NCBI GenBank assembly: GCA_045579045.1
Contig: JAZNLL010000073.1
Span: 1-21,159, forward strand
DNA length: 21,159 nt
Direction: 5' to 3'
Origin: Avoscillospira sp045579045
Lineage (GTDB): Bacteria; Bacillota; Clostridia; Oscillospirales; Oscillospiraceae
Shown here: positions 1 through 6,293 of the stretch, piece by piece
How the letters are laid out: every line of letters begins with the position of its first letter
Position numbering within the stretch: position 1 is the stretch's first letter
Notes under the pieces: model-generated
Told to the model about the DNA's origin: nothing
Databases searched by the model: none
Seen by the model: the letters and a program-made list of their open reading frames with translations, nothing else
Position numbers and translations under genes: made by a program

Positions 1-255
1 GGGCAGTGCGGGACCGGCAAACTTACCGGCCTTGCCCGTATGGGCATCGGGATCGTCGACTTTTTCTTCGCCGGCGAACAGATAGAAGTTATCGATGCTC
101 CAGTCATAGACGTGCTGAGCGCCCTTGCCGGTAGCATCCAGATCTGCCTGCACCTGAGCAGGCAGGTTGGTTTCTGCAGCAGAAGCCATGACGGGCACCA
201 TGCCGAAAATCATGACCAGAGCCAGAAGCAGAGCTAATGTTCTTTTGATTTTCAT
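1..255 (-). CDS. Secreted protein, N-terminal part only (runs off the window)
   Basis: Reading the minus strand from the ATG at 255 gives 85 codons open to the window edge. The first ~27 residues form a classical Sec signal peptide: a basic start (MKIKR), a hydrophobic core (TLALLLALVMIFGMVPV) and an A-X-A cleavage site (ASA before AET). The exported part that is visible is polar and contains VYDWSIDNFYLFAGEEK, which I do not recognise. An AAGGA ribosome site lies about 12 bases upstream and a good promoter further up. The protein is therefore probably secreted or surface-exposed; no function can be given because the C-terminal part is missing. Confidence 0.8.
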   Translation of the reverse strand, partial: MKIKRTLALLLALVMIFGMVPVMASAAETNLPAQVQADLDATGKGAQHVYDWSIDNFYLFAGEEKVDDPDAHTGKAGKFAGPALP

Positions 256-365
256 GTTTGCATTTTCCTTTCGTTGTTTGTTGGTGGGACACGAAATTAA
301 TGGAACGGAATGCTTTTTTGCCTTCCACACCCCCAAAAAGGGCGCAGAGACACCTTTACCTGTGC

Positions 366-395
366 ATTATAACACAAACTTTATCCCATTGGCAA
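366..395 (-). promoter_or_regulatory. Promoter of the secreted-protein gene
   Basis: On the minus strand TTGCCA (395-390) and TATAAT (371-366) are separated by 18 bp. The start point would lie near 359, giving a leader of about 100 nt before the ATG at 255. Confidence 0.65.
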
Positions 396-585
396 CCTTT
401 TCTTTTTGAAAATTGCAAAAAGCTGCCCATCCGTTTTTGTGCGTTTTGACCAGTTTTTAGTCTCAAAAGCAGGGAATATCCCAGCCGTTCCAAAGAAAAC
501 ACAATATATTGTGCCTCGTCAAAACCAGCCTACTATAACCTCTCCTCCGGCGGGGTTATATGATTTTTTGTCTCAGAAGCTGGCA
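396..585. other. Gene-free interval with one hairpin
   Basis: No ORF here has a credible ribosome site or protein. The only structure is an inverted repeat at 534-560 (TATAACC ... GGTTATA) followed on the plus strand by TGATTTTTTG. It resembles a terminator, but no plus-strand gene precedes it, so its role is unclear. Confidence 0.4.
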
Positions 586-616
586 AAAAGGCTCCTCTTT
601 GGCAGAGGAGCCTTTT
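586..616 (-). terminator. Terminator of the gntR-type gene
   Basis: A perfect 13-bp stem (AAAAGGCTCCTCT and its complement) with a 5-nt loop lies 20 bp past the stop codon of the minus-strand regulator. A T tract follows in that direction. Confidence 0.85.
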
Positions 617-635
617 ATACATTATTATAATAGTA

Positions 636-1352
636 TCAAACTTCCCTCTGGAGGCGGAAGGCACAGATATCCGAGCGATAATAGGCCTTTTTATACTCCA
701 GCAGGCTGCCGTCTGCATCGTAATAGCAGGATACGGCCACCAGCACCGCCTTGCCCTTGGAAATTTTCAATACCGCTGCCAGAGATGCATCGGCATCAGT
801 GGCGGTGATCTCCTGCTCCACGCGGACAGGCTTCCGATCCATATACTCATACAGTTCGTAAGTGGAGAAGGGTCTGCCATCTTTGACAGCCTGCTCGGCA
901 GCTTCCTTCATCTGCTGACCCAGATCCGGCAGCAGATAGGAGCGATAGAACACAAAGGGCTGCTCCCCTGCATAGCCCACCAGATCCAGATTGACGCATT
1001 TGCCGGGGAAGACGGATTCTTCCTTGGTCACCTCGCAGTTGGCGATGACTGTATGTCCCTCCAGACCGCGCTGACGGAGTGTTTCGGAAAAGCCCACGAT
1101 CTTCCGGGTGTCATACCGCAGAATCGGCTGGTTGACAAAGGAACCTTTTCCGTGGACGGAATAGATCAATCCCTGCTGGATCAGCTGTCCCAGCGCAAGT
1201 CGAACAGTCATGCGGCTGACGGAATACATCTGACACAGTTCATACTCGGAAGGCAGCTTGTCTCCGGGCTGATACTGACCCGAATGGATGCCGGAAGCAA
1301 GCGCTTCCGCGATTTGCTGATATAACGGTTGCGATGATTTTTTCTTCAGCAT
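636..1352 (-). CDS. GntR-family (HutC-type) transcriptional regulator
   Basis: 238 aa. Residues ~8-72 form the GntR winged helix-turn-helix: PLYQQIAEALASGI, then GDKLPSEYELCQMYSVSRMT, then GKGSFV closing the wing. Residues ~85-235 match the UTRA ligand-binding domain of the HutC subfamily, whose members usually sense a small metabolite and repress a nearby catabolic operon. The start at 1352 is supported by an AAGGGAAA ribosome site and a promoter at 1385-1413. The gene is divergent from the AtuA/DUF4387/symporter genes, so the likely target is that operon, with the operon's substrate or an intermediate as inducer. The family assignment is firm; target and ligand are inferred from position. 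Confidence 0.92.
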   Translation of the reverse strand: MLKKKSSQPLYQQIAEALASGIHSGQYQPGDKLPSEYELCQMYSVSRMTVRLALGQLIQQGLIYSVHGKGSFVNQPILRYDTRKIVGFSETLRQRGLEGHTVIANCEVTKEESVFPGKCVNLDLVGYAGEQPFVFYRSYLLPDLGQQMKEAAEQAVKDGRPFSTYELYEYMDRKPVRVEQEITATDADASLAAVLKISKGKAVLVAVSCYYDADGSLLEYKKAYYRSDICAFRLQREV

Positions 1353-1384
1353 TTCTTAGTTTTCCCTTTCTTTTTGCTACCTTT

Positions 1385-1413
1385 AATTTATCCATTTTTC
1401 CCTGTTTTGTCAA
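1385..1413 (-). promoter_or_regulatory. Promoter of the GntR-type regulator gene
   Basis: Minus-strand TTGACA (1413-1408), a 17-bp spacer and TAAATT (1390-1385). The start point is near 1378, about 26 nt before the start codon. Confidence 0.7.
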
Positions 1414-1622
1414 TGGTTTGCGGCACAAAACCACTCCTGCGCCAAGAATACAGAGGAATATCTCAAAGCCCAAACAAAACAACAGAAAATCGAAAAGCTT
1501 TTTGACCGAAACGGAAACCATCTCAAAAGAGTCTTTCCATAACAACCGCACAACTTGTATGGTCAAAAATCGTGACTTTTCTGTAATTTTCAGATGAATA
1601 TCGAATTTTTTTAGAAAAACCA
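1414..1622. other. AT-rich divergent intergenic region
   Basis: No credible coding. It contains a 9-bp inverted repeat TTTTTGACC (1499-1507) / GGTCAAAAA (1561-1569) and a small palindrome ACAACTTGT (1550-1558). These may be regulator sites, but I cannot assign them. Confidence 0.35.
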
Positions 1623-1651
1623 TTGACTTTTCCCTGTAACGGATGTATATT
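1623..1651 (+). promoter_or_regulatory. Promoter of the AtuA-like operon
   Basis: TTGACT (1623-1628), a 17-bp spacer, TATATT (1646-1651). The start point would be near 1658, at the edge of the palindrome at 1659-1672. Confidence 0.75.
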
Positions 1652-1658
1652 GAACTCG

Positions 1659-1672
1659 CTTGTAATAACAAG
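1659..1672. promoter_or_regulatory. Candidate operator palindrome
   Basis: CTTGT-AATA-ACAAG is a perfect inverted repeat right at the predicted transcription start of the AtuA-like operon. Its size and position fit a GntR-family operator, and the divergent HutC-type regulator is the natural candidate to bind it. Binding itself is inference. Confidence 0.45.
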
Positions 1673-1692
1673 AATGAACAAGGAGGTTCATC

Positions 1693-3063
1693 ATGGCAAA
1701 GGATACATTGAGAATCATTTCCCCCAACGGTCACCTGGGCTTCGCTCCCACCAAGGAAGAGAGCTTCTGGCTCGGTGCCGCTACCAAACCCGACTACTAC
1801 TGCTGCGACTCCGGTTCTGACGATATCGGTCCCGTTCCTCTGGGTGCCGACAAGTGCGCCAGCCACAAGGACTGGCAGTATCACGATCTGGAGCTGATGC
1901 TCCTGGCTTCCCGCGAGCAGGGCGTGCCCATGATCATCGGTTCCGCCGGTGACACCGGTACCAACAGCCGCGTTGACATGTATGTGGATATGATCCGCGA
2001 CATGGCCAAGAAGCACAATCTGAAAAAGTTCAAGCTGGCCTACTTCTATTCCGAAGTGGACAAGGAATACATCCGCAAGAAGATGCTTGCCGGTGAGAAG
2101 ATCGAAGGCCTCAACAGCCGTACCGATCTGACCATCGAAGAACTGGATGCCACCACCCGTATCGTGGCTGTCGCCGGTGTCCATCCTTTCGTCAAGGCTC
2201 TGGAAATGGGCGCTGATGTCATCATCGGCGGCCGTACCAGCGATGCCTGCGTCTTCGCTGCCGCTGCCATCCACGAAGGCTTCCCCGAAAACATCGCTTA
2301 CTACACCGGTAAGGTTCTGGAATGCGCTTCCTTCTGCTGCGAGCCTTACGGCGCAAAGGAATCCGTCATCGGCACCATCACCAAGGACGATGTGAAGGTC
2401 ACCGCCTGCGCTCCCTTCCAGCGCTGCACCATCGCTTCCGTGGCAGGTCATGCCATGTACGAGCGTACCAACCCCTACTATGAATATGTGGCCGGCGGCT
2501 GCCTCGACATGAGCGAATGCCAGTACGAGCAGTTCGATGAGAGAACCTGCCGCATCACCAACCCCAAATTCATCCCCATCGAAGGCAAGGTCAAGGTCAA
2601 GCTGGAAGGCTCCGGCTTCGTCGGCTACCGCTATCTGGGTATGGCCGGTATCCGCGATCCCTACACCATCAAGCACGTTGACGAAGTCATCGAGTGGGCC
2701 CGCTCTCAAGTCAAGGAGCGTCATCCCAACGAAAAGTACGAGCTGAGCTACCGTATCTTCGGCAAGAACGGTGTCATGGGCGAAATGGAACCCGTCAAGG
2801 AGACCAAGTCCCACGAGCTGCTGGTCGTCGTTGAAGGTGTCGCCGATACCCCCGAGCTGGCTGAAGAAGTCACTCTGATCGGTATGCGCCAGATCTTCTA
2901 TGCCCGTCTGCCCGAGGTCAAGGGTACTGCCGGTACCGCCGCCTTCGTTCTCGACGAGGTCACCAAGATCTCCGACGCTTACACCTGGACCATGGATCAT
3001 ACCGTTGCTGTTGACGATCCTCTGGAGCTGTTCCCCATCTCCATGATCGAACTGGGCGAATAA
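1693..3063 (+). CDS. AtuA-like (DUF1446) family protein
   Basis: 456 aa, about the length of stand-alone AtuA-family proteins. The N-terminal half has the family's glycine-rich loops: IIGSAGDTGTNSRVD near residue 80, and IIGGRTSDACVFAAAAIHEG in the middle of the protein. Paired cysteines occur in YYCCDSG and SFCCEPYG. AtuA is named from the acyclic terpene utilisation cluster of Pseudomonas, but its reaction is not established, so no substrate can be read from the name. An AAGGAGG site sits 6-7 nt before the ATG. The DUF4387 gene starts 12 bp after the stop with its own strong ribosome site, and a symporter gene follows. The cluster suggests an acid or similar small molecule is imported and transformed; this is inferred from context only. 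Confidence 0.82.
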   Translation: MAKDTLRIISPNGHLGFAPTKEESFWLGAATKPDYYCCDSGSDDIGPVPLGADKCASHKDWQYHDLELMLLASREQGVPMIIGSAGDTGTNSRVDMYVDMIRDMAKKHNLKKFKLAYFYSEVDKEYIRKKMLAGEKIEGLNSRTDLTIEELDATTRIVAVAGVHPFVKALEMGADVIIGGRTSDACVFAAAAIHEGFPENIAYYTGKVLECASFCCEPYGAKESVIGTITKDDVKVTACAPFQRCTIASVAGHAMYERTNPYYEYVAGGCLDMSECQYEQFDERTCRITNPKFIPIEGKVKVKLEGSGFVGYRYLGMAGIRDPYTIKHVDEVIEWARSQVKERHPNEKYELSYRIFGKNGVMGEMEPVKETKSHELLVVVEGVADTPELAEEVTLIGMRQIFYARLPEVKGTAGTAAFVLDEVTKISDAYTWTMDHTVAVDDPLELFPISMIELGE

Positions 3064-3075
3064 GGAGGTACTTAC

Positions 3076-3402
3076 ATGAAAACCGTAAAACTGGTCGATC
3101 TGGCCAAGACCATCCGCAGCAAGAATGCCGGCACAGACCGTATTACCTTCGACATCATCTTCCGTGACCCCGCCAACTATGAGCTGGTCAAGAAGAGCGG
3201 TGTTCTGAACCGTCAGTTCGTCTGCGAGCTCTACAGCATTCCCGAAAGCCGTCTGGCTGATTTCGTAGAATTCGATCCCGGCTATGCCATCAAGTTCACC
3301 ATCAACCGTCTGCGTCCCTCCGGTGCATTCGGCGAAGGCGATATCTTTGGCTGCCAGCAGTATGCTCCCCTGCTGGATGTTGAAATTCCCATCGAAGAAT
3401 GA
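3076..3402 (+). CDS. DUF4387 family protein
   Basis: 108 aa, full length for the family. Recognisable features are the start KLVDLAKTIRSKNAGTDRIT, a central FDPGYAIKFTINRLRPSG, and the C-terminal GCQQYAPLLDVEIP. No membrane segment or signal peptide is present, so it is probably cytoplasmic. It lies 12 bp behind the AtuA-like gene, overlapping its stop with the AAGGAGG ribosome site, so the two are almost certainly co-expressed and may form one enzyme. The motif L-x-D-L-A-x-x-x-R-S-x-x-x-G resembles the start of the C-terminal ferredoxin-like domain of long AtuA proteins, suggesting this is the same domain encoded separately. Function unknown. Confidence 0.85.
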   Translation: MKTVKLVDLAKTIRSKNAGTDRITFDIIFRDPANYELVKKSGVLNRQFVCELYSIPESRLADFVEFDPGYAIKFTINRLRPSGAFGEGDIFGCQQYAPLLDVEIPIEE

Positions 3403-3408
3403 TAAAAT

Positions 3409-3435
3409 CATTACGCCGGCTCTGCCGGCGTAATG
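3409..3435 (+). terminator. Hairpin after DUF4387 gene
   Basis: A perfect 12-bp stem (CATTACGCCGGC and its complement) with a TCT loop lies 7 bp after the stop. The T tract is poor (TGTTT), so it may attenuate rather than stop transcription into the symporter gene. Confidence 0.6.
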
Positions 3436-3498
3436 TGTTTATACGAGAAACGGATTTTCGCATCGCTCCACTCATCGGAACGGCACGCCTTAAAAGAA

Positions 3499-3538
3499 TG
3501 TCATTGCGAGGCTTGCGGCGCAAGCCGTGGCAATCCGC
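3499..3538 (+). repeat. REP-like palindromic repeat, copy 1
   Basis: TGTCATTGCGAGG, then a GGCTTGC/GCAAGCC hairpin, then GTGGCAATCCGC. Two further copies lie at 16747-16785 (inverted) and 16798-16833. This one ends 25 bp before the symporter start codon, between the DUF4387 terminator and the symporter ribosome site. Confidence 0.8.
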
Positions 3539-3562
3539 CTCCTTTTTGAAAGGAACATCAAC

Positions 3563-4936
3563 ATGCAAGCATCTTTGTTCACCGCCCTCGGTGCGGTATT
3601 GGTTCTGGCTCTGATCACCTTTGTGGGTGTCCGGGCAGGTAAAAATGTCAAAAATGCCAGCGATTTCACCACCGGCAGCGGCATGGGTTCTCTCATGGTG
3701 GCCGGTTCTCTCATCGGCACGCTGGTGGGCGGTGCATCCACCATCGGTACCGCACAGCTGGCCTTCACCTACGGTCTTTCCGCATGGTGGTTCACCCTCG
3801 GCGGCGGTCTGGGTCTGCTGGTCATGACTCTGTGGTTCATCCGCCCCCTGCGGGAAAGCGGACTTTCCACCCTGCCTCAGATTCTGACCAAAGAATACGG
3901 CAAAAAGGTCGCCACGGCTGCCGCCATTCTCATGTCCGTTGGCACTTTCATCAGCATTGTCTCCCAGCTTCTCTCCGGCGCTGCCCTCATCACATCCCTA
4001 TGGCAGTTCCCCACCGCCGCCGCTGTCTTGCTGACGGTGGTACTCATGCTGGTCTATGTCTTTTTTGGCGGTGCATGGGGTGCCGGTATGGTGGGTATCG
4101 TCAAAACCGTCCTGCTCTATGCCGTCACGCTGGTCTGCGGCATCGCCGCCATCGCGTTGGCAGGCGGTCTGGATGCCTTCACCGCCGCCCTACCCAGAGA
4201 ACAGTACTTTAATCTGTTCGCCAGAGGCGCATGGAAGGATGGCGGTGCCGGTGCATCTCTGATTTTCGGTGTGCTGACAACCCAGGCTTATTTCCTGCCG
4301 ATTCTCTCGGCAAAAAACGAAAAAATTGCGAAAAAAGGCGCAATTTTTGGCGGAATTTTGACGATTTTTATCGGTCTGGCAGGCATTCTGGTAGGTTTTT
4401 ACATGCGAATCCACTTCCCGGAGACCCCTTCTGCCTCGGTTTTGCCCACTTTTGTGCTGCTTCATCTGCCGGATTTCATCGGTGGAATCATCCTTGCCGC
4501 CCTGCTGGTAGCGCTGGTGGGCACCGGTGCCGGACTGGCTCTGGGCATCAGCTCCGTCCTGTCTGCAGATATCTACAAACCCTTGCGCCGCAAGGCTTCC
4601 GAAAGGGAGATGCTGCTGGTTTCCAGAGGGTTTGTCCTGCTGATTCTGCTGGCTGCCGGTGTTTTCGCCTGCGGCGAGGCCGGTTCCATGATCCTCAACT
4701 GGAGCTTCCTGTCCATGGGTCTGCGAGGTGCCGTTCTCTTCGCCCCTTTGTGCTTCGCCCTGTTCCTGCCGGGCAGAGTTCCTACGGGATTTGCCGCAGC
4801 GGCAGTCCTTGCAGGTCCTGTGGCGGTTTTACTGGGCAACGCTTTGCTGCCTGCCTACATCGATCCCCTGTTCCCCGGCATGGCTGCAGCGCTGCTGATC
4901 TGCACCGTAGGTATCTTGATGAAAAAGAAATACTAA
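3563..4936 (+). CDS. Sodium:solute symporter family transporter
   Basis: 457 aa from the ATG at 3563, which has GAAAGGAA 8-14 nt upstream; the frame is open further upstream but without a ribosome site. It has about 13 hydrophobic segments starting at residue ~5. The SSS (LeuT-fold) features include DFTTGSGMGSLMVAGSLIGT near residue 33, GGASTIGTAQLAFTYGLSAWW, and a central VYVFFGGAWGAGMVGIVKT. These proteins import small organic solutes with Na+. It follows the AtuA and DUF4387 genes after a hairpin and a REP-like repeat, so co-transcription by read-through is probable though not certain. It is likely the uptake system for the substrate handled by the two upstream proteins; the substrate cannot be deduced from sequence alone. 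Confidence 0.87.
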   Translation: MQASLFTALGAVLVLALITFVGVRAGKNVKNASDFTTGSGMGSLMVAGSLIGTLVGGASTIGTAQLAFTYGLSAWWFTLGGGLGLLVMTLWFIRPLRESGLSTLPQILTKEYGKKVATAAAILMSVGTFISIVSQLLSGAALITSLWQFPTAAAVLLTVVLMLVYVFFGGAWGAGMVGIVKTVLLYAVTLVCGIAAIALAGGLDAFTAALPREQYFNLFARGAWKDGGAGASLIFGVLTTQAYFLPILSAKNEKIAKKGAIFGGILTIFIGLAGILVGFYMRIHFPETPSASVLPTFVLLHLPDFIGGIILAALLVALVGTGAGLALGISSVLSADIYKPLRRKASEREMLLVSRGFVLLILLAAGVFACGEAGSMILNWSFLSMGLRGAVLFAPLCFALFLPGRVPTGFAAAAVLAGPVAVLLGNALLPAYIDPLFPGMAAALLICTVGILMKKKY

Positions 4937-4939
4937 CAG

Positions 4940-4971
4940 AAAAACGGATTGCTATTTGCAATCCGTTTTTT
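4940..4971 (+). terminator. Terminator of the symporter gene
   Basis: A 13-bp perfect stem (AAAAACGGATTGC and its complement) with loop TATTT, 3 bp after the stop codon, ending in a run of T. Confidence 0.9.
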
Positions 4972-4975
4972 ATGT

Positions 4976-5005
4976 AAAAAGAAGACCACCAAAGGTGGTC
5001 TTCTT
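4976..5005 (-). terminator. Distal, probably original terminator of rplM-rpsI
   Basis: On the minus strand AAGAAGACCACC-TTT-GGTGGTCTTCTT is followed by a T tract. It sits just 21 bp after the displaced rpsI stop at 5027, as expected if that stop was once the real end of rpsI. Confidence 0.8.
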
Positions 5006-5026
5006 CGTAAGTGCATATGTTTCCAA

Positions 5027-5044
5027 TCAGCGCTTGGAGAACTG
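5027..5044 (-). pseudogene. Displaced remnant of the rpsI 3' end
   Basis: The minus strand reads CAG TTC TCC AAG CGC TGA, encoding QFSKR-stop. This is the same C-terminal pentapeptide as the intact rpsI, which ends CAG TTC TCC AAG AGA TAA at 5198-5181. Twelve bases are identical; then come a synonymous Arg codon and a different stop. The copies are 154 bp apart. Only these 18 bases match; the upstream bases (encoding LR instead of AP) do not. Confidence 0.65.
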
Positions 5045-5186
5045 TCGGAGCGTTCAGAAAATATGCCGGTGGCATATTTTTAGCTCCGACCGCAGCGGCT
5101 ATGCCGCGAGGACGCACATCAGTTCGTAAAAAGTCCCGAAAGACGCAAGGTCTTCCGGGACATAAATCTCTCGAAGAAAATTATCT
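5045..5186 (-). mobile_element. Gene-free insert between the two rpsI ends (possible small element or scar)
   Basis: 142 bp lie between the 12-bp repeats CTTGGAGAACTG at 5033-5044 and 5187-5198. The insert contains two large palindromes and supplies the last Arg codon, stop and nearest terminator of present-day rpsI. The first palindrome has arms GTCGGAGC (5044-5051) and GCTCCGAC (5083-5090), enclosing an inner AAAATATGCC/GGCATATTTT stem (5058-5080). No protein or recombinase is encoded. It could be a non-autonomous element, or the residue of a larger integrative element that used the rpsI 3' end as attachment site. The mobile nature is inference. Confidence 0.45.
5128..5162 (-). terminator. 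Proximal terminator after intact rpsI
   Basis: The minus strand GTCCCGGAAGACC / GGTCTTTCGGGAC-type stem (5133-5161, one mismatch) is followed by TTTTT. It is inside the insert, so present rpsI transcripts would stop here before reaching the distal terminator. Confidence 0.75.
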
Positions 5187-5585
5187 CTTGGAGAACTGAG
5201 GTGCGCGACGTGCGGCCTTCAAGCCGTACTTCTTTCTTTCCTTCATTCTGGGGTCGCGGGTCAGGAAGCCGGCGGCCTTCAGAGCGGGACGGTATTCAGC
5301 GTTCAGACCCAGCAGAGCGCGGGAAACGCCATGGCGGATAGCGCCGGCCTGGCCGGTAACGCCGCCGCCTGCAACAGTGATGACCAGGTCGACCTTGCCG
5401 ACCAGCTCAGTCAGAACCAGAGGCTGACGAACCAGCAGCTTCAGGGTGTCCAGACCGAAGTAATCATCGATGTCACGGCCGTTGATGGTGATGGAACCGG
5501 TGCCGTTTTCATAAACGCGGACGCGGGCGACGGAGGACTTCCGACGGCCGGTGCCGTAGTGGTATGCTCTTTTGCTCTCGTACAT
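5181..5585 (-). CDS. rpsI: 30S ribosomal protein S9
   Basis: 134 aa. The diagnostic S9 stretch YHYGTGRRKSSVARVRV lies at residues ~9-25, with GGGVTGQAGAIRHGVSRALL near residues 74-93. The basic tail RRAPQFSKR reaches into the ribosomal P site in the family. The start at 5585 has GGAGG 10-14 nt upstream and follows the rplM stop by 16 bp, the conserved rplM-rpsI pairing. The last two codons (AGA, TAA) differ from a second copy of the 3' end located 154 bp downstream, indicating that the gene's tail was rebuilt after a rearrangement. The protein itself appears intact. Confidence 0.97.
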   Translation of the reverse strand: MYESKRAYHYGTGRRKSSVARVRVYENGTGSITINGRDIDDYFGLDTLKLLVRQPLVLTELVGKVDLVITVAGGGVTGQAGAIRHGVSRALLGLNAEYRPALKAAGFLTRDPRMKERKKYGLKAARRAPQFSKR

Positions 5586-5601
5586 ATTCCGTTACCTCCG
5601 A

Positions 5602-6033
5602 TTAGTCCAGAGTCCAAGCGACGGGCTTCTGGGCTTCGTTGTTGTGCTCAGCACCTGCGTACAGCTTCAGACGGGTCATGGCAGCGCGGCCCAGGGCGTT
5701 CTTGGGCAGCATGCCCTTGACAGCCAGTTCCATTGCGAACTCAGGACGCTCTTCCATCAGGATGCGATACTTGACTTCCTTCAGATTGCCGACCCAACCG
5801 GTGTGGTGGTAGTACTTCTTCTGCTCCAGCTTCTTGCCGGTCAGAATAGCCTTGTCGGTGTTGATGATGATGACGAAATCACCGCAGTCAACGTTGGGGG
5901 TGAAATCGGCCTTGTGCTTGCCGCGCAGCAGCTTGGCAGCAGTAACAGCGGTACGGCCCAGAGGCTTGCCGGCTGCATCTAGAACGTACCAGTTTCTCTG
6001 GGCGGTCTCCTTCTTTGCCATAGTAGTGGACAT
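5602..6033 (-). CDS. rplM: 50S ribosomal protein L13
   Basis: 143 aa, normal for L13. NWYVLDAAGKPLGRTAVTAA near the start, KYYHHTGWVGNLK in the middle and VKGMLPKNALGRAAMTRLK toward the end are family hallmarks. An earlier in-frame ATG (6087) exists, but the ATG at 6033 is chosen because GGAGG lies at 6045-6041 and the extra residues resemble no L13. It is the first gene of the rplM-rpsI operon. A consensus promoter lies at 6153-6181 and a hairpin sits directly before the ribosome site, as expected for an L13-type autoregulatory leader. Confidence 0.97.
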   Translation of the reverse strand: MSTTMAKKETAQRNWYVLDAAGKPLGRTAVTAAKLLRGKHKADFTPNVDCGDFVIIINTDKAILTGKKLEQKKYYHHTGWVGNLKEVKYRILMEERPEFAMELAVKGMLPKNALGRAAMTRLKLYAGAEHNNEAQKPVAWTLD

Positions 6034-6040
6034 TGTCTTA

Positions 6041-6146
6041 CCTCCATTGAAGGCGGATGCCTTCAGAATATACAAAATTTTTGACAAACGGGCTGCGCGC
6101 CGCTACAATAATAGCACACAGAACATTTTTGCCCCGGAAAACGCGC
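6041..6146 (-). promoter_or_regulatory. rplM leader with hairpin (candidate L13 leader)
   Basis: About 110 nt of untranslated leader. A GAAGGC-ATCC-GCCTTC hairpin (6064-6049) ends 3 bp before the GGAGG ribosome site (6045-6041). Firmicute rplM mRNAs are known to carry an L13-binding leader; matching this one to that class rests on position and one stem, so confidence is moderate. Confidence 0.45.
6081..6109 (+). promoter_or_regulatory. Promoter reading toward the ttcA-like gene
   Basis: TTGACA (6081-6086), a 17-bp spacer, TACAAT (6104-6109). It lies inside the rplM leader, facing the rplM promoter. Its transcripts would have a leader of about 180 nt. Confidence 0.6.
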
Positions 6147-6152
6147 CTACTC

Positions 6153-6181
6153 TTTATAACACAGGAGAAAATCCCTGTCAA
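6153..6181 (-). promoter_or_regulatory. Promoter of rplM-rpsI
   Basis: Minus-strand TTGACA (6181-6176), a 17-bp spacer, TATAAA (6158-6153). Confidence 0.8.
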
Positions 6182-6293
6182 CCCTATTTTTTGAAAATTT
6201 TATTTTTCGCAGAACAATCTCTTGTTTTCTCCGTTTTTCTCTTGTTTGCTCTCGTTTTCTCGTTTGGCATTTTTCTTTTAAAAGGAGCATATT

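Noticed and set aside
1693..3402. Calling the locus a terpene-degradation operon because of AtuA
   Set aside because: None of the CoA-dependent citronellyl/geranyl pathway genes is present; the family name alone does not define the substrate.
1240..3411. A 723-codon open frame antisense to the AtuA-like gene
   Set aside because: Same codon-bias effect; the sense frame has a ribosome site, promoter and family matches.
3409..3435. CRISPR-like or attenuator role for the hairpin after DUF4387
   Set aside because: Single palindrome with no repeats and no leader peptide; an intrinsic terminator or processing stem suffices.
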